Shown: positions 1 to 6,271 of the stretch, in pieces
Numbering within the stretch: the first letter of the stretch is position 1
Layout of the letters: each line of letters begins with the position of its first letter
Assembly (NCBI GenBank): GCA_019090765.1
Contig: JAHRVJ010000188.1
Coordinates: 1-21,012, forward strand
Length of the DNA: 21,012 nt
Direction: 5' to 3'
Origin: Ilumatobacteraceae bacterium
GTDB lineage: Bacteria > Actinomycetota > Acidimicrobiia > Acidimicrobiales > Ilumatobacteraceae
The notes under the pieces: generated by a model
Database searches by the model: none
What the model was told of the DNA's origin: nothing
What the model saw: only the letters and a program-made list of their open reading frames with translations
Translations under genes and position numbers: made by a program

Positions 1-45
1 ACGCACTATCTGCTCGACGTGTATGCCGTGGTGCTTGCCGACTGA
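1..45 (+). CDS. 3' end of an unidentified gene (partial)
   Basis: The frame starting at base 1 is open for 14 codons and ends in TGA at 43-45. The peptide reads THYLLDVYAVVLAD. It is too short to assign to a family, and only the position upstream of ahcY on the same strand is informative. A hairpin ten bases after the stop (55-75) fits a gene end here. It could also be chance open frame, because so few codons are visible. Confidence 0.4.
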   Translation, partial: THYLLDVYAVVLAD

Positions 46-54
46 ACGCCGCTT

Positions 55-75
55 GTTGGCAGCTTGCTTGCCAAC
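55..75 (+). terminator. hairpin after the upstream gene, possible terminator
   Basis: GTTGGCA (55-61) is the exact reverse complement of TGCCAAC (69-75), giving a 7-bp stem with a 7-base loop. It lies just behind the stop codon at 43-45 and before ahcY. No run of T follows, so it is not a textbook intrinsic terminator. It could instead be a leader structure of ahcY. Confidence 0.35.
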
Positions 76-176
76 TTCGTCGGTAAGCTGACAGTACCGA
101 ATCGCCGGGCTGATTCGATCGGCGCCTGAAGGCCCCTGCCCGGTTCGCACATCAACGAACCACCGGAGGCCCTTCC

Positions 177-1661
177 ATGTCCGAGACGACGACGTCTGTC
201 ACCACAAACGCCCGGCGCGATTTTCGCGTTGCCGACCTTTCCCTAGCCCCGTTCGGGCGCAAGGAAATGATCCTGGCCGAGCACGAAATGCCCGGCCTGA
301 TCGCGCTGCGTAAGGAATACGGTGAGTCCAAGCCGCTTGCGGGAGCACGCATCTCTGGCTCGCTACACATGACCATTCAGACCGCCGTGCTGATCGAAAC
401 GCTCACGGCGCTGGGTGCAGCAGTCCGCTGGGCAAGCTGCAACATCTTCTCAAGCCAAGACCAAGCTGCCGCGGCAGTGGCGGTTGGCCCGAACGGCACA
501 CCTGATGACCCTCAGGGCGTTCCGGTCTTTGCCTGGAAGGGTGAGACACTTGAGGAGTACTGGTGGTGCACCGACCAGATGATGACTTGGCCAGACGCGG
601 CTGACGGCACGGTTTACGACGGCCCGAACATGATTCTCGACGACGGCGGCGATGCCACGATGCTGCTGCACAAGGGTGTCGAATACGAAAGGGCTGGCGC
701 CGTCCCCGATCCGACCGAGGCTTCGAACCCTGAGTTTGCGCTCGTTCTGGGCCTGCTTCAGCGCACCTTGGTAACTGATCCCGGCAAGTGGACGCGGATG
801 GCCGCGGGCATCAAGGGCGTCACCGAAGAAACAACGACTGGGGTCAAGCGGCTCTACAAGATGATGGACGACGACGAGCTGTTGTTCCCGGCCATCAACG
901 TCAACGACTCGGTGACGAAGTCGAAGTTCGACAACCTGTACGGCTGCCGCCACTCACTCGTTGATTCGATCTCACGAGCGACCGACGTAATGATCGGCGG
1001 CAAGACAGCAGTTGTCTGCGGCTACGGCGACGTTGGCAAGGGCTGCGTACAGTCGCTTCAGGGCCAAGGCGCCCGTGTAATCGTCACCGAGATTGATCCG
1101 ATCAACGCGCTGCAGGCCGTAATGGAAGGTCTTCAAGTGCTGCCGATGGAGGAAGTTGTCGGGATCGCCGACATCTTCGTATCGGCAACAGGTAACGCCG
1201 ACATCATCACGATTGATCACATGCTGCAGATGAAGCACAATGCGATTGTCTGCAACATCGGCCACTTTGACAACGAAATCGACATGGCCGGTCTCGGGCG
1301 TTCAGGCGCGGTGCGCGACGAACTGAAGCCCGGCACCGATGTGTGGCGCTTCGAAGACGGACGCCAAATCATCGTGCTGGCCGAAGGTCGCCTCGTGAAC
1401 CTTGGTTGCGCAACTGGCCACCCGAGTTTTGTGATGTCGTGCTCATTCGCCAACCAGGTGATTGCACAGATGGAGCTGTTCAACTCAATCGAGAAGTACC
1501 CACTCGGTGTCTACGTGCTGCCCAAGCACCTCGACGAGAAAGTGGCCCGGCTGCACCTGGATGCGCTGGGCGTCAAGCTCAGCGTGCTCAGCGATGAGCA
1601 GGCCGCCTACCTGGACATGGACCCGGGCGGGCCGTACAAGCCTGAGAACTACCGCTACTGA
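177..1661 (+). CDS. ahcY: S-adenosylhomocysteinase (adenosylhomocysteinase)
   Basis: This cytosolic, NAD-dependent enzyme splits S-adenosylhomocysteine into adenosine and homocysteine, removing the inhibitory product of methyltransferases and feeding methionine regeneration. The product is 494 residues, the long form usual in many bacteria, with an extra segment of about 40 residues in the catalytic domain (roughly residues 165-215) that shorter animal enzymes lack. The NAD-binding glycine motif GYGDVGKG is at residues 282-289. The substrate-domain signature GSLHMTIQTAVLIETL lies near residue 61. The protein ends in the conserved PYKPENYRY tail, whose Lys and Tyr are typical of the family. 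The start is set by a strong GGAGG at 165-169, seven bases before the ATG. The gene is convergent with the metallohydrolase gene that ends at 1697. I found no recognisable SAH or SAM riboswitch in the 130-base leader. Confidence 0.97.
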   Translation: MSETTTSVTTNARRDFRVADLSLAPFGRKEMILAEHEMPGLIALRKEYGESKPLAGARISGSLHMTIQTAVLIETLTALGAAVRWASCNIFSSQDQAAAAVAVGPNGTPDDPQGVPVFAWKGETLEEYWWCTDQMMTWPDAADGTVYDGPNMILDDGGDATMLLHKGVEYERAGAVPDPTEASNPEFALVLGLLQRTLVTDPGKWTRMAAGIKGVTEETTTGVKRLYKMMDDDELLFPAINVNDSVTKSKFDNLYGCRHSLVDSISRATDVMIGGKTAVVCGYGDVGKGCVQSLQGQGARVIVTEIDPINALQAVMEGLQVLPMEEVVGIADIFVSATGNADIITIDHMLQMKHNAIVCNIGHFDNEIDMAGLGRSGAVRDELKPGTDVWRFEDGRQIIVLAEGRLVNLGCATGHPSFVMSCSFANQVIAQMELFNSIEKYPLGVYVLPKHLDEKVARLHLDALGVKLSVLSDEQAAYLDMDPGGPYKPENYRY

Positions 1662-1671
1662 GCCGACGACG

Positions 1672-1703
1672 CCCCGAGTAGCCCCGGTACTCGGGGCTAC
1701 TCG
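1672..1703. terminator. overlapping inverted repeats between convergent genes, probable bidirectional terminator
   Basis: Two mutually exclusive hairpins can form. The first pairs CCCCGAGTA (1672-1680) with TACTCGGGG (1688-1696). The second pairs CGAGTAGCCCC (1675-1685) with GGGGCTACTCG (1693-1703), an 11-bp perfect stem with a 7-base loop. They lie directly after the ahcY stop and run into the last codons of the convergent metallohydrolase gene, including its TAG at 1699-1697. No T-tract follows on either strand, so the terminator role rests on position and stem strength. Confidence 0.6.
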
Positions 1704-3064
1704 TCAGCGGATAGCTCGCTGATGTGTTTCTTGTAGGCCTGGCGTTCGGTCCAGGCAGCGCCCATGCCCTGCAGCATCTGCGGCGGCATCATCTCCAGCG
1801 GAATTACAAGGTCACCGTCGACCGGCCATTCTTGCAGCAGCTCGGGGTGGTATCCCTCGGGGTAGTAGTCGGCAGGTGGGATCTCCTGCTCACGAACGAA
1901 TGGCTCCTGGATTTCGGCGCGACTCGTTGGTGGCTCGGGTACGACCAGCTGGCCGTCGTCGAAGTCGAACTGGGGAGCGCGACTGTTCGGGAAATCGGGC
2001 AGCACCCCTTCACGTACCCAGATGTCTTCTTTGGTGACGTTGACCACGATTCCGTCGGGTGCGCCGAAATGAAAGGGGCCCTTCCAGTGCTGGCGAACCT
2101 CCGCGACGGTTTCCTCGTTGATGTAGGGGTCGAACGGCATGTGGGTGGTCATGAACAGTCGCGGGTTGGCTCGCTTCGCGAGATAGCCGGCGGCGTAACC
2201 CGGAGTGTGATGGGTGTCGATGGTGTAACGGCCGAGGAACGGCGGCACGCCCTGCACCCCGGAGCTGATCGCAACCAGTTCGGGCTGAACCTCGGTGATG
2301 TAGACGTCGGCCCCGGCGGCGAACTCCGCGTCGAGCAGTGACGGTCGGCCATCACCGGTCCAGACGACGCTCAACCCATTCCACTCGAGGCGGTACGCCG
2401 ACGCACCGTCTTTCGCGTGCGATCGCTGCCAGTGAATGACTTTGACGCCGTTCTCGTCATAGATGACACCGCCGTTGTCGCGGAAGTCGAACTCGGTGAC
2501 GTCCACGTCGTGGCCCTGGCCGACGGGGAACACGCTGAACGCGTCACGATGCCATGTGAGCATCTGCTTCATGCCTTCGACCATGTGGGCCGTACCGAAC
2601 TCGGGAGTTCGACCCGATGGGCCGAAGACGCGCAGCTTCTTGTGCCATCGACCGGCCCACCCGCCAAACATGTACAAGTATGGAAGCGCGCCATAGTGAT
2701 CGACGTGGAGGTGGGTGATGAAGATCTTGTCGAGCTCATTCAGAGCGTGCCCTGCCGAGACGTAGTTGGCAACCGACCCTTCGCCGATGTCGAAAACGAG
2801 CTTGTCGCCGTTGCCGAGCTCGATCAGGATCGAGGTGTTCATCTGGCCGGGCCGAATAAATGGCGCCGAGCCCATGAACGTGATTCGCATCTCGTCGGAA
2901 CCGACGGCCTCGGAGCGGGGGAACCAGTTCGAGGCACTCTTCAAGCCCGGAGTTGGGTTGATGCCGTCGAACATCAAACCCTCCTTCCAGCGTCCGAGCG
3001 GTACTCCGCCGGTCAGTGCCGCCTGAATTTGTTCGGGGCCACTTGGTTCGGGATTGTCTGCCAT
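1697..3064 (-). CDS. MBL-fold metallohydrolase (GntH-like)
   Basis: This is a 455-residue metallo-beta-lactamase-fold hydrolase, likely cytosolic, with no signal peptide seen. The metal-binding HxHxDH motif (HLHVDH) is at residues 118-123. The later metal ligands fit the Asp of VVWTGDGRPS and the His of MTTHMPF. The core is preceded by about 55 residues and followed by a long acidic, proline-rich tail (from about residue 340, containing PPADYYPEGYHPELL). From memory, the core resembles the MBL proteins that databases label guanitoxin-biosynthesis GntH, but no other guanitoxin genes are here, so the substrate is unknown. ATG at 3064 is chosen; an in-frame TTG at 3097 would add 11 residues. The gene lies 72 bases behind the CobW-type GTPase on the same strand and is probably its last operon partner. 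The stop codon sits inside a hairpin shared with the ahcY 3' side. Confidence 0.85.
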   Translation of the reverse strand: MADNPEPSGPEQIQAALTGGVPLGRWKEGLMFDGINPTPGLKSASNWFPRSEAVGSDEMRITFMGSAPFIRPGQMNTSILIELGNGDKLVFDIGEGSVANYVSAGHALNELDKIFITHLHVDHYGALPYLYMFGGWAGRWHKKLRVFGPSGRTPEFGTAHMVEGMKQMLTWHRDAFSVFPVGQGHDVDVTEFDFRDNGGVIYDENGVKVIHWQRSHAKDGASAYRLEWNGLSVVWTGDGRPSLLDAEFAAGADVYITEVQPELVAISSGVQGVPPFLGRYTIDTHHTPGYAAGYLAKRANPRLFMTTHMPFDPYINEETVAEVRQHWKGPFHFGAPDGIVVNVTKEDIWVREGVLPDFPNSRAPQFDFDDGQLVVPEPPTSRAEIQEPFVREQEIPPADYYPEGYHPELLQEWPVDGDLVIPLEMMPPQMLQGMGAAWTERQAYKKHISELSADE

Positions 3065-3136
3065 GGTGATCTCAGTCTCGTTCGGGGGACAGAGCAACAG
3101 TACCAGTGCCTTAGGGTTGGCTCGGAGCGCTGGGTG

Positions 3137-4183
3137 CTAGTCGACCATTGCCGTGTCGAGCGCACTTTCGACGATGTCGCGTTCGGTTGACCCGCTGCCG
3201 ATAATCACGAGCGCTGTTGCCTTCGGACGGTCTCCCCAATGGTCGAACACGGTGACGTCGCTACGCATCCCGACTGCTTGGACAAGCACTCGCTGTTCGG
3301 GCTGAGTGTGGGCATGAACGAAACCTTTGATGCGATACACAGTGCCGGGAAGTTGGCTGATCACGGCCTGTAGCTCGGCTGTATCAAAGGGCTGGTCACG
3401 GCGGTAGACCCAGCTGGCGAAGTTGTGGTGCTGATGGGCTTGACCGGGATCTTGGTGGTGATCGGCCGCTTCGCTGCTTCCGTTCTCGACGCGATCTTCA
3501 TCTTCGGCATTTCGACTGCCGACCAGTACCGCGAGGGGGAGGTCGGCGCGCACGGTCTCGATAATCCGGATGTTGGGCAGCTGTCCGGCAATGAAGTCAC
3601 GCACTTCGTCGATGCGCTCCCGATCGGCTAGATCGATCTTGTTCAGGATCACTAGATCGGAGCAACCGATCTGGCTGTAGACGAGTTCGCTGGCCAGCGG
3701 GTCTTGCACCTGTGCAGGCAGTTGTTCGGCATCGACTACGGAAATGATTCCATCGAGGCGGAGGCGGTTCCGGTAAGCGGCCTCGACAAAGGTTCGAGCG
3801 ATACTCAACGGTTCGGCGATCCCGCTGGCCTCCAACACGATCGCGTCGACTTCGTCATCGGAATCCAGTACGGAATCAATCGCCGCGATCAGATCATCGC
3901 GGACTTCGCAGCATACGCAACCGTTGGCCAAGCTGATCTGGTTGGTGGTCACCCCAACGATGAGCTCGCTGTCGATGTCGATGTCGCCGAAGTCGTTTAC
4001 AAGAACAGCAATCCGCAGACCGTGATTACCGGCCAGAATGTGGTTTGCTAGCGTGGTTTTTCCGGCTCCGAGGAACCCGGTCAGGACCGTCACGGGGGTC
4101 GGGTTGTATTCGCCTTCGACGCGTTCTTCGGGCGGAGCGAGGAGACGTTCCATTTCCTCGTCGAGCTCATCGTCGTTCTGCAT
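3137..4183 (-). CDS. CobW/COG0523-family GTPase, putative metallochaperone
   Basis: This is a 348-residue G3E-family P-loop GTPase. Walker A GFLGAGKT is at residues 36-43. The family metal-binding CxCC (CVCC) is at 89-92, and the nucleotide-specificity motif NKID is at 181-184. The CobW C-terminal domain follows (about 255-348). Between the domains lies an acidic, histidine-rich linker with His at 242, 243, 250, 252 and 253, a usual sign of zinc or another metal in this family. Members deliver metals to client enzymes or act under metal limitation; which metal cannot be read here. The start is ATG 4183, with GGAGG at 4197-4193 nine bases upstream. The gene follows the YhhN-like gene by 45 bases and precedes a metallohydrolase by 72 bases. 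No clear Zur-type palindrome is visible in front of it. Confidence 0.9.
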   Translation of the reverse strand: MQNDDELDEEMERLLAPPEERVEGEYNPTPVTVLTGFLGAGKTTLANHILAGNHGLRIAVLVNDFGDIDIDSELIVGVTTNQISLANGCVCCEVRDDLIAAIDSVLDSDDEVDAIVLEASGIAEPLSIARTFVEAAYRNRLRLDGIISVVDAEQLPAQVQDPLASELVYSQIGCSDLVILNKIDLADRERIDEVRDFIAGQLPNIRIIETVRADLPLAVLVGSRNAEDEDRVENGSSEAADHHQDPGQAHQHHNFASWVYRRDQPFDTAELQAVISQLPGTVYRIKGFVHAHTQPEQRVLVQAVGMRSDVTVFDHWGDRPKATALVIIGSGSTERDIVESALDTAMVD

Positions 4184-4228
4184 CCGCTAAGGCCTCCAAT
4201 AAGTAAAGTGGGTATCGCAAGTTACTGG

Positions 4229-4855
4229 TCAGGCAAAAGTAGTCGCCAGGCCGATTACCAGACCGGCCTGGCCCAACTGATACAGCACGTGGATCCACAC
4301 TCGGCGCTGTGGTGCCGGCGATACGAATTTGTCTGCCCCGAGCAGGCCATCTGAGAAGGCGAAGGCTGCAGCGCCGAGCGCCAGCGGCCATCTTCCGGTC
4401 GCCACACCAGCTACGACGAGCGCGGCAACTGCAGCAATGTAGATAGTCACTGGCACGGCGTAGCTCGTCGACCCGACGGCGAGGATGATCGATCTACCGA
4501 TCGTGGCCAGCATCGCGATACCGCAGGCGATTCCGACAATCAGCCAGGTCCAACTTCCGTCAATCTGAACGAGCCCGATCACGTACAGGCCATGTCCGAT
4601 GAGGAATGCGCCCAGGCCAGCAAGAAACTTGTCGACCTGGGGGAGTAAGAACACGTCGCCAAACAGCCCGGCGATCAGCCCCGCGACGATCCACGGCCGT
4701 GCCGACGCCGGGTCAGCATCGATCAATACGGCGGCGGTGATCAAGCAGATCATCACGAGTGGCTTCGCGAGGGTTTCGACGCGGGCTCGCCCGGTGGCTA
4801 CTGCCCACCAGTCGGTCACCGCTGATGCGGCGGCGGCGAGAGCAACCAGGATCAT
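4229..4855 (-). CDS. YhhN/lysoplasmalogenase-like membrane protein
   Basis: This 208-residue protein is mostly hydrophobic, with about eight predicted membrane segments. Family signatures are visible in order: AKPLVM near residue 29, GLFGDVFLL followed by DKFLAGLGAFLIGHGLY (about 63-92), FSDGLLGADKF (about 168-178) and YQLGQAGLVIGL near the C-terminus. Known YhhN/TMEM86 members include lysoplasmalogenases that cleave the vinyl-ether bond of lysoplasmalogens; whether this protein has that activity is an inference. The frame stays open upstream to 5290, but that part overlaps the YczE-like gene and is not protein-like. The start chosen is ATG 4855, which overlaps the upstream stop as ATGA, a translational-coupling arrangement. 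Confidence 0.85.
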   Translation of the reverse strand: MILVALAAAASAVTDWWAVATGRARVETLAKPLVMICLITAAVLIDADPASARPWIVAGLIAGLFGDVFLLPQVDKFLAGLGAFLIGHGLYVIGLVQIDGSWTWLIVGIACGIAMLATIGRSIILAVGSTSYAVPVTIYIAAVAALVVAGVATGRWPLALGAAAFAFSDGLLGADKFVSPAPQRRVWIHVLYQLGQAGLVIGLATTFA

Positions 4856-5499
4856 GGCGAAATGGTGCTGGGGTTGGAATCGGTGGTCGACTTGGGCGCG
4901 AGAGGTGGCATCGACAATCGCGGCAGCAAGACATGGGCCAGCGGGCCGATGCCGAACGCGAACACCGCAGTGCCAATGCCGATTGCGCCACCCAGGGCTA
5001 CGCCAAATGCAAGAACCGCCAACTCGATCGCGGTGCGCGCTCGGCCAATGGAGAATCCGTGCCGAGCGAGGCCGGTCATCAGGCCGTCTCGCGGTCCTGG
5101 CCCGAGGCCAGCACCGATGTAGAAGCCGGAACCGACCGCGATCACTAGTACGCCGCCGAACAGCATCAGGGTGCGGATAACCAAGAGTTCGACATCGGGC
5201 AGGATCGGCAAGATGATGTCGACGAGGACTCCAATTTCGATTGCGTTGAGGATGGTGCCCAAGCCTGGCTGTTCTCGGAGTGGAATCCACAACAGCAGCA
5301 ACAACACCCCGGTGATGATCGTCACGGTGCCGATCGGGATGCCGGTGATGTCACTCACGCCGGTATGGAAAACGTCCCATGGAGCGGCGCCCAGTTCGGC
5401 TTGCAGAATCAGCGAGATACCCAAGCCAAATAGTGCGAGCCCGAAAACGCAGCGTGCAATGCGTTCGATCGGACGATCATTGGGAATGAAGCGACGCAC
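4852..5499 (-). CDS. YczE/YitT-like integral membrane protein
   Basis: This is a 215-residue membrane protein with about five to six hydrophobic segments, a short basic N-terminus and a polar C-terminal tail (about 198-215). It resembles the YczE/YyaS family, whose function is not established. Two copies of a motif can be seen: residues 36-57 (LGAAPWD...TGIPIG) and 132-152 (LGPGPRD...GFSIG), aligned at the Pro, Asp, Thr-Gly and Ile-Gly positions. The start is GTG 5499. No Shine-Dalgarno is present, but TAGAGT (5511-5506) ends six bases before it, so the mRNA is probably leaderless. It is the first gene of a four-gene minus-strand unit and overlaps the next gene by four bases. It diverges from comF across only 38 bases. 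Confidence 0.83.
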   Translation of the reverse strand: MRRFIPNDRPIERIARCVFGLALFGLGISLILQAELGAAPWDVFHTGVSDITGIPIGTVTIITGVLLLLLWIPLREQPGLGTILNAIEIGVLVDIILPILPDVELLVIRTLMLFGGVLVIAVGSGFYIGAGLGPGPRDGLMTGLARHGFSIGRARTAIELAVLAFGVALGGAIGIGTAVFAFGIGPLAHVLLPRLSMPPLAPKSTTDSNPSTISP

Positions 5500-5505
5500 C
5501 CCGGA

Positions 5506-5511
5506 ACTCTA
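5506..5511 (-). promoter_or_regulatory. -10 element TAGAGT for a leaderless minus-strand operon
   Basis: On the minus strand TAGAGT fits the actinobacterial -10 pattern TANNNT and ends six bases before the GTG at 5499. That places the predicted transcription start on the start codon itself. There is no Shine-Dalgarno before the GTG, and no clear -35 was seen. Confidence 0.45.
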
Positions 5512-5525
5512 TGACACCCCCTAGT

Positions 5526-5531
5526 CACAAT
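5526..5531 (+). promoter_or_regulatory. possible -10 element for comF
   Basis: CACAAT matches four of six bases of TATAAT and ends six bases before ATG 5538. It is weaker than the other boxes in the window. It lies downstream of an alternative in-frame ATG at 5511, so it supports the later start. Confidence 0.3.
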
Positions 5532-5537
5532 GACCAC

Positions 5538-6194
5538 ATGTTGTTTCAGATCCGTTGTGCAGGATGCAATGCCCCAGGCGCACCAGTGTGTACGACCTGT
5601 CGCTTTGCTCTCGTTGGTCGCCTACCTCAGCCAGGCAGTCATGGGGTGCAAGCCGCCGTTCCGTTCACTGGGCGAGCGCGCGATGTGATTCTCGGGCTCA
5701 AGTATCGCAACCGGCGTCAGGTCGCGGCCCATTTGGCCGGCCTCGTCGTTAACCGCATCGTCGCGAACCGTGATCATGTCGATATCGATGTCGTCACCTG
5801 GGCTCCCACCAGCGCCTCCCGCCGCCGCGAGCGCGGGTTTGATCAAGGGGAAGCAATTGCACGCAATGTCGCCCGCCAACTCGGGTTGCCGTGCCGGCGG
5901 CTAATCGAGCGCAGTGCGCGTAACGGCCCAACCCAAACTGGCCGCCCGCGGCTCGAACGGCTTCACGGGCCTGACTTCCGTGTTCGGCCCAACCTTGGAG
6001 GCCTCCGGGTACTGATTGTTGACGATGTCGTCACCACCGGGGCAACGCTTGCCTCAGCTGAACGCGCGCTGAGCGAAGCAGGCGTCGAGAGTGTTGCGCG
6101 CTATGCGGTGGCGGCTACGCCGGTGGCTAGCACCGCGGCCGCGAACCGTCGCCGACCCCGGCTTGAGTTGGTCGGTCCGCGAGCAGCTGCGTAG
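5538..6194 (+). CDS. comF: ComF-family phosphoribosyltransferase-like protein
   Basis: This 218-residue protein is of the ComF/GntX type. The N-terminal zinc-finger cysteines are C7, C10, C18 and C21 (CAGC ... CTTC). The PRPP-binding loop VLIVDDVVTTGATLAS is at about residues 158-173. ComF proteins are needed for the internalisation step of natural transformation in some bacteria; in actinobacteria the role is less clear. The start could be ATG 5511, nine codons earlier, but that would add a polar stretch before the usual start of the zinc finger, and neither has a Shine-Dalgarno. The gene lies 77 bases upstream of secA. In most actinobacteria hpf, a ribosome hibernation factor gene, stands between these two; here it is missing. 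Confidence 0.9.
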   Translation: MLFQIRCAGCNAPGAPVCTTCRFALVGRLPQPGSHGVQAAVPFTGRARDVILGLKYRNRRQVAAHLAGLVVNRIVANRDHVDIDVVTWAPTSASRRRERGFDQGEAIARNVARQLGLPCRRLIERSARNGPTQTGRPRLERLHGPDFRVRPNLGGLRVLIVDDVVTTGATLASAERALSEAGVESVARYAVAATPVASTAAANRRRPRLELVGPRAAA

Positions 6195-6255
6195 CGACGC
6201 GAGGCCCAGCTAGCCGGACAGTGCTGAGCGTCCCTTTCTGACGCGTGCGCGCCGG

Positions 6256-6261
6256 TAGGCT
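6256..6261 (+). promoter_or_regulatory. -10 element TAGGCT just upstream of secA
   Basis: TAGGCT fits TANNNT and ends ten bases before ATG 6272. It lies between an in-frame GTG at 6245 and that ATG, so a transcript started from it could only use the ATG. No Shine-Dalgarno precedes either candidate. A -35 box is not convincing. Confidence 0.4.
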
Positions 6262-6271
6262 CCACGACTGC

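Noticed and set aside
46..176. SAH or SAM riboswitch in front of ahcY
   Set aside because: Only short stems (55-75 and CGAATC/GATTCG at 98-117) are visible. I could not match the conserved core of any known SAH or SAM riboswitch.
3097..3102. Internal promoter box TACTGT (minus strand) before the MBL gene
   Set aside because: It fits TANNNT but lies 32 bases before ATG 3064 and overlaps the alternative TTG start. No -35 was seen, so it is too weak to call.
2417..3190. Plus-strand open frame of 257 codons opposite the MBL gene
   Set aside because: It mirrors the metallohydrolase gene and crosses into the CobW gene. The opposite strand has clear motifs and this one has none.
4184..4228. Zur-type operator upstream of the CobW gene
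   Set aside because: No palindrome of the expected kind is present in the 45-base gap; only a Shine-Dalgarno is visible.
4856..5290. N-terminal extension of the YhhN-like protein up to 5290
   Set aside because: It would lie almost entirely inside the YczE-like gene, is rich in Arg, His and Pro, and has no membrane character. The ATGA overlap at 4852-4855 gives the natural start.
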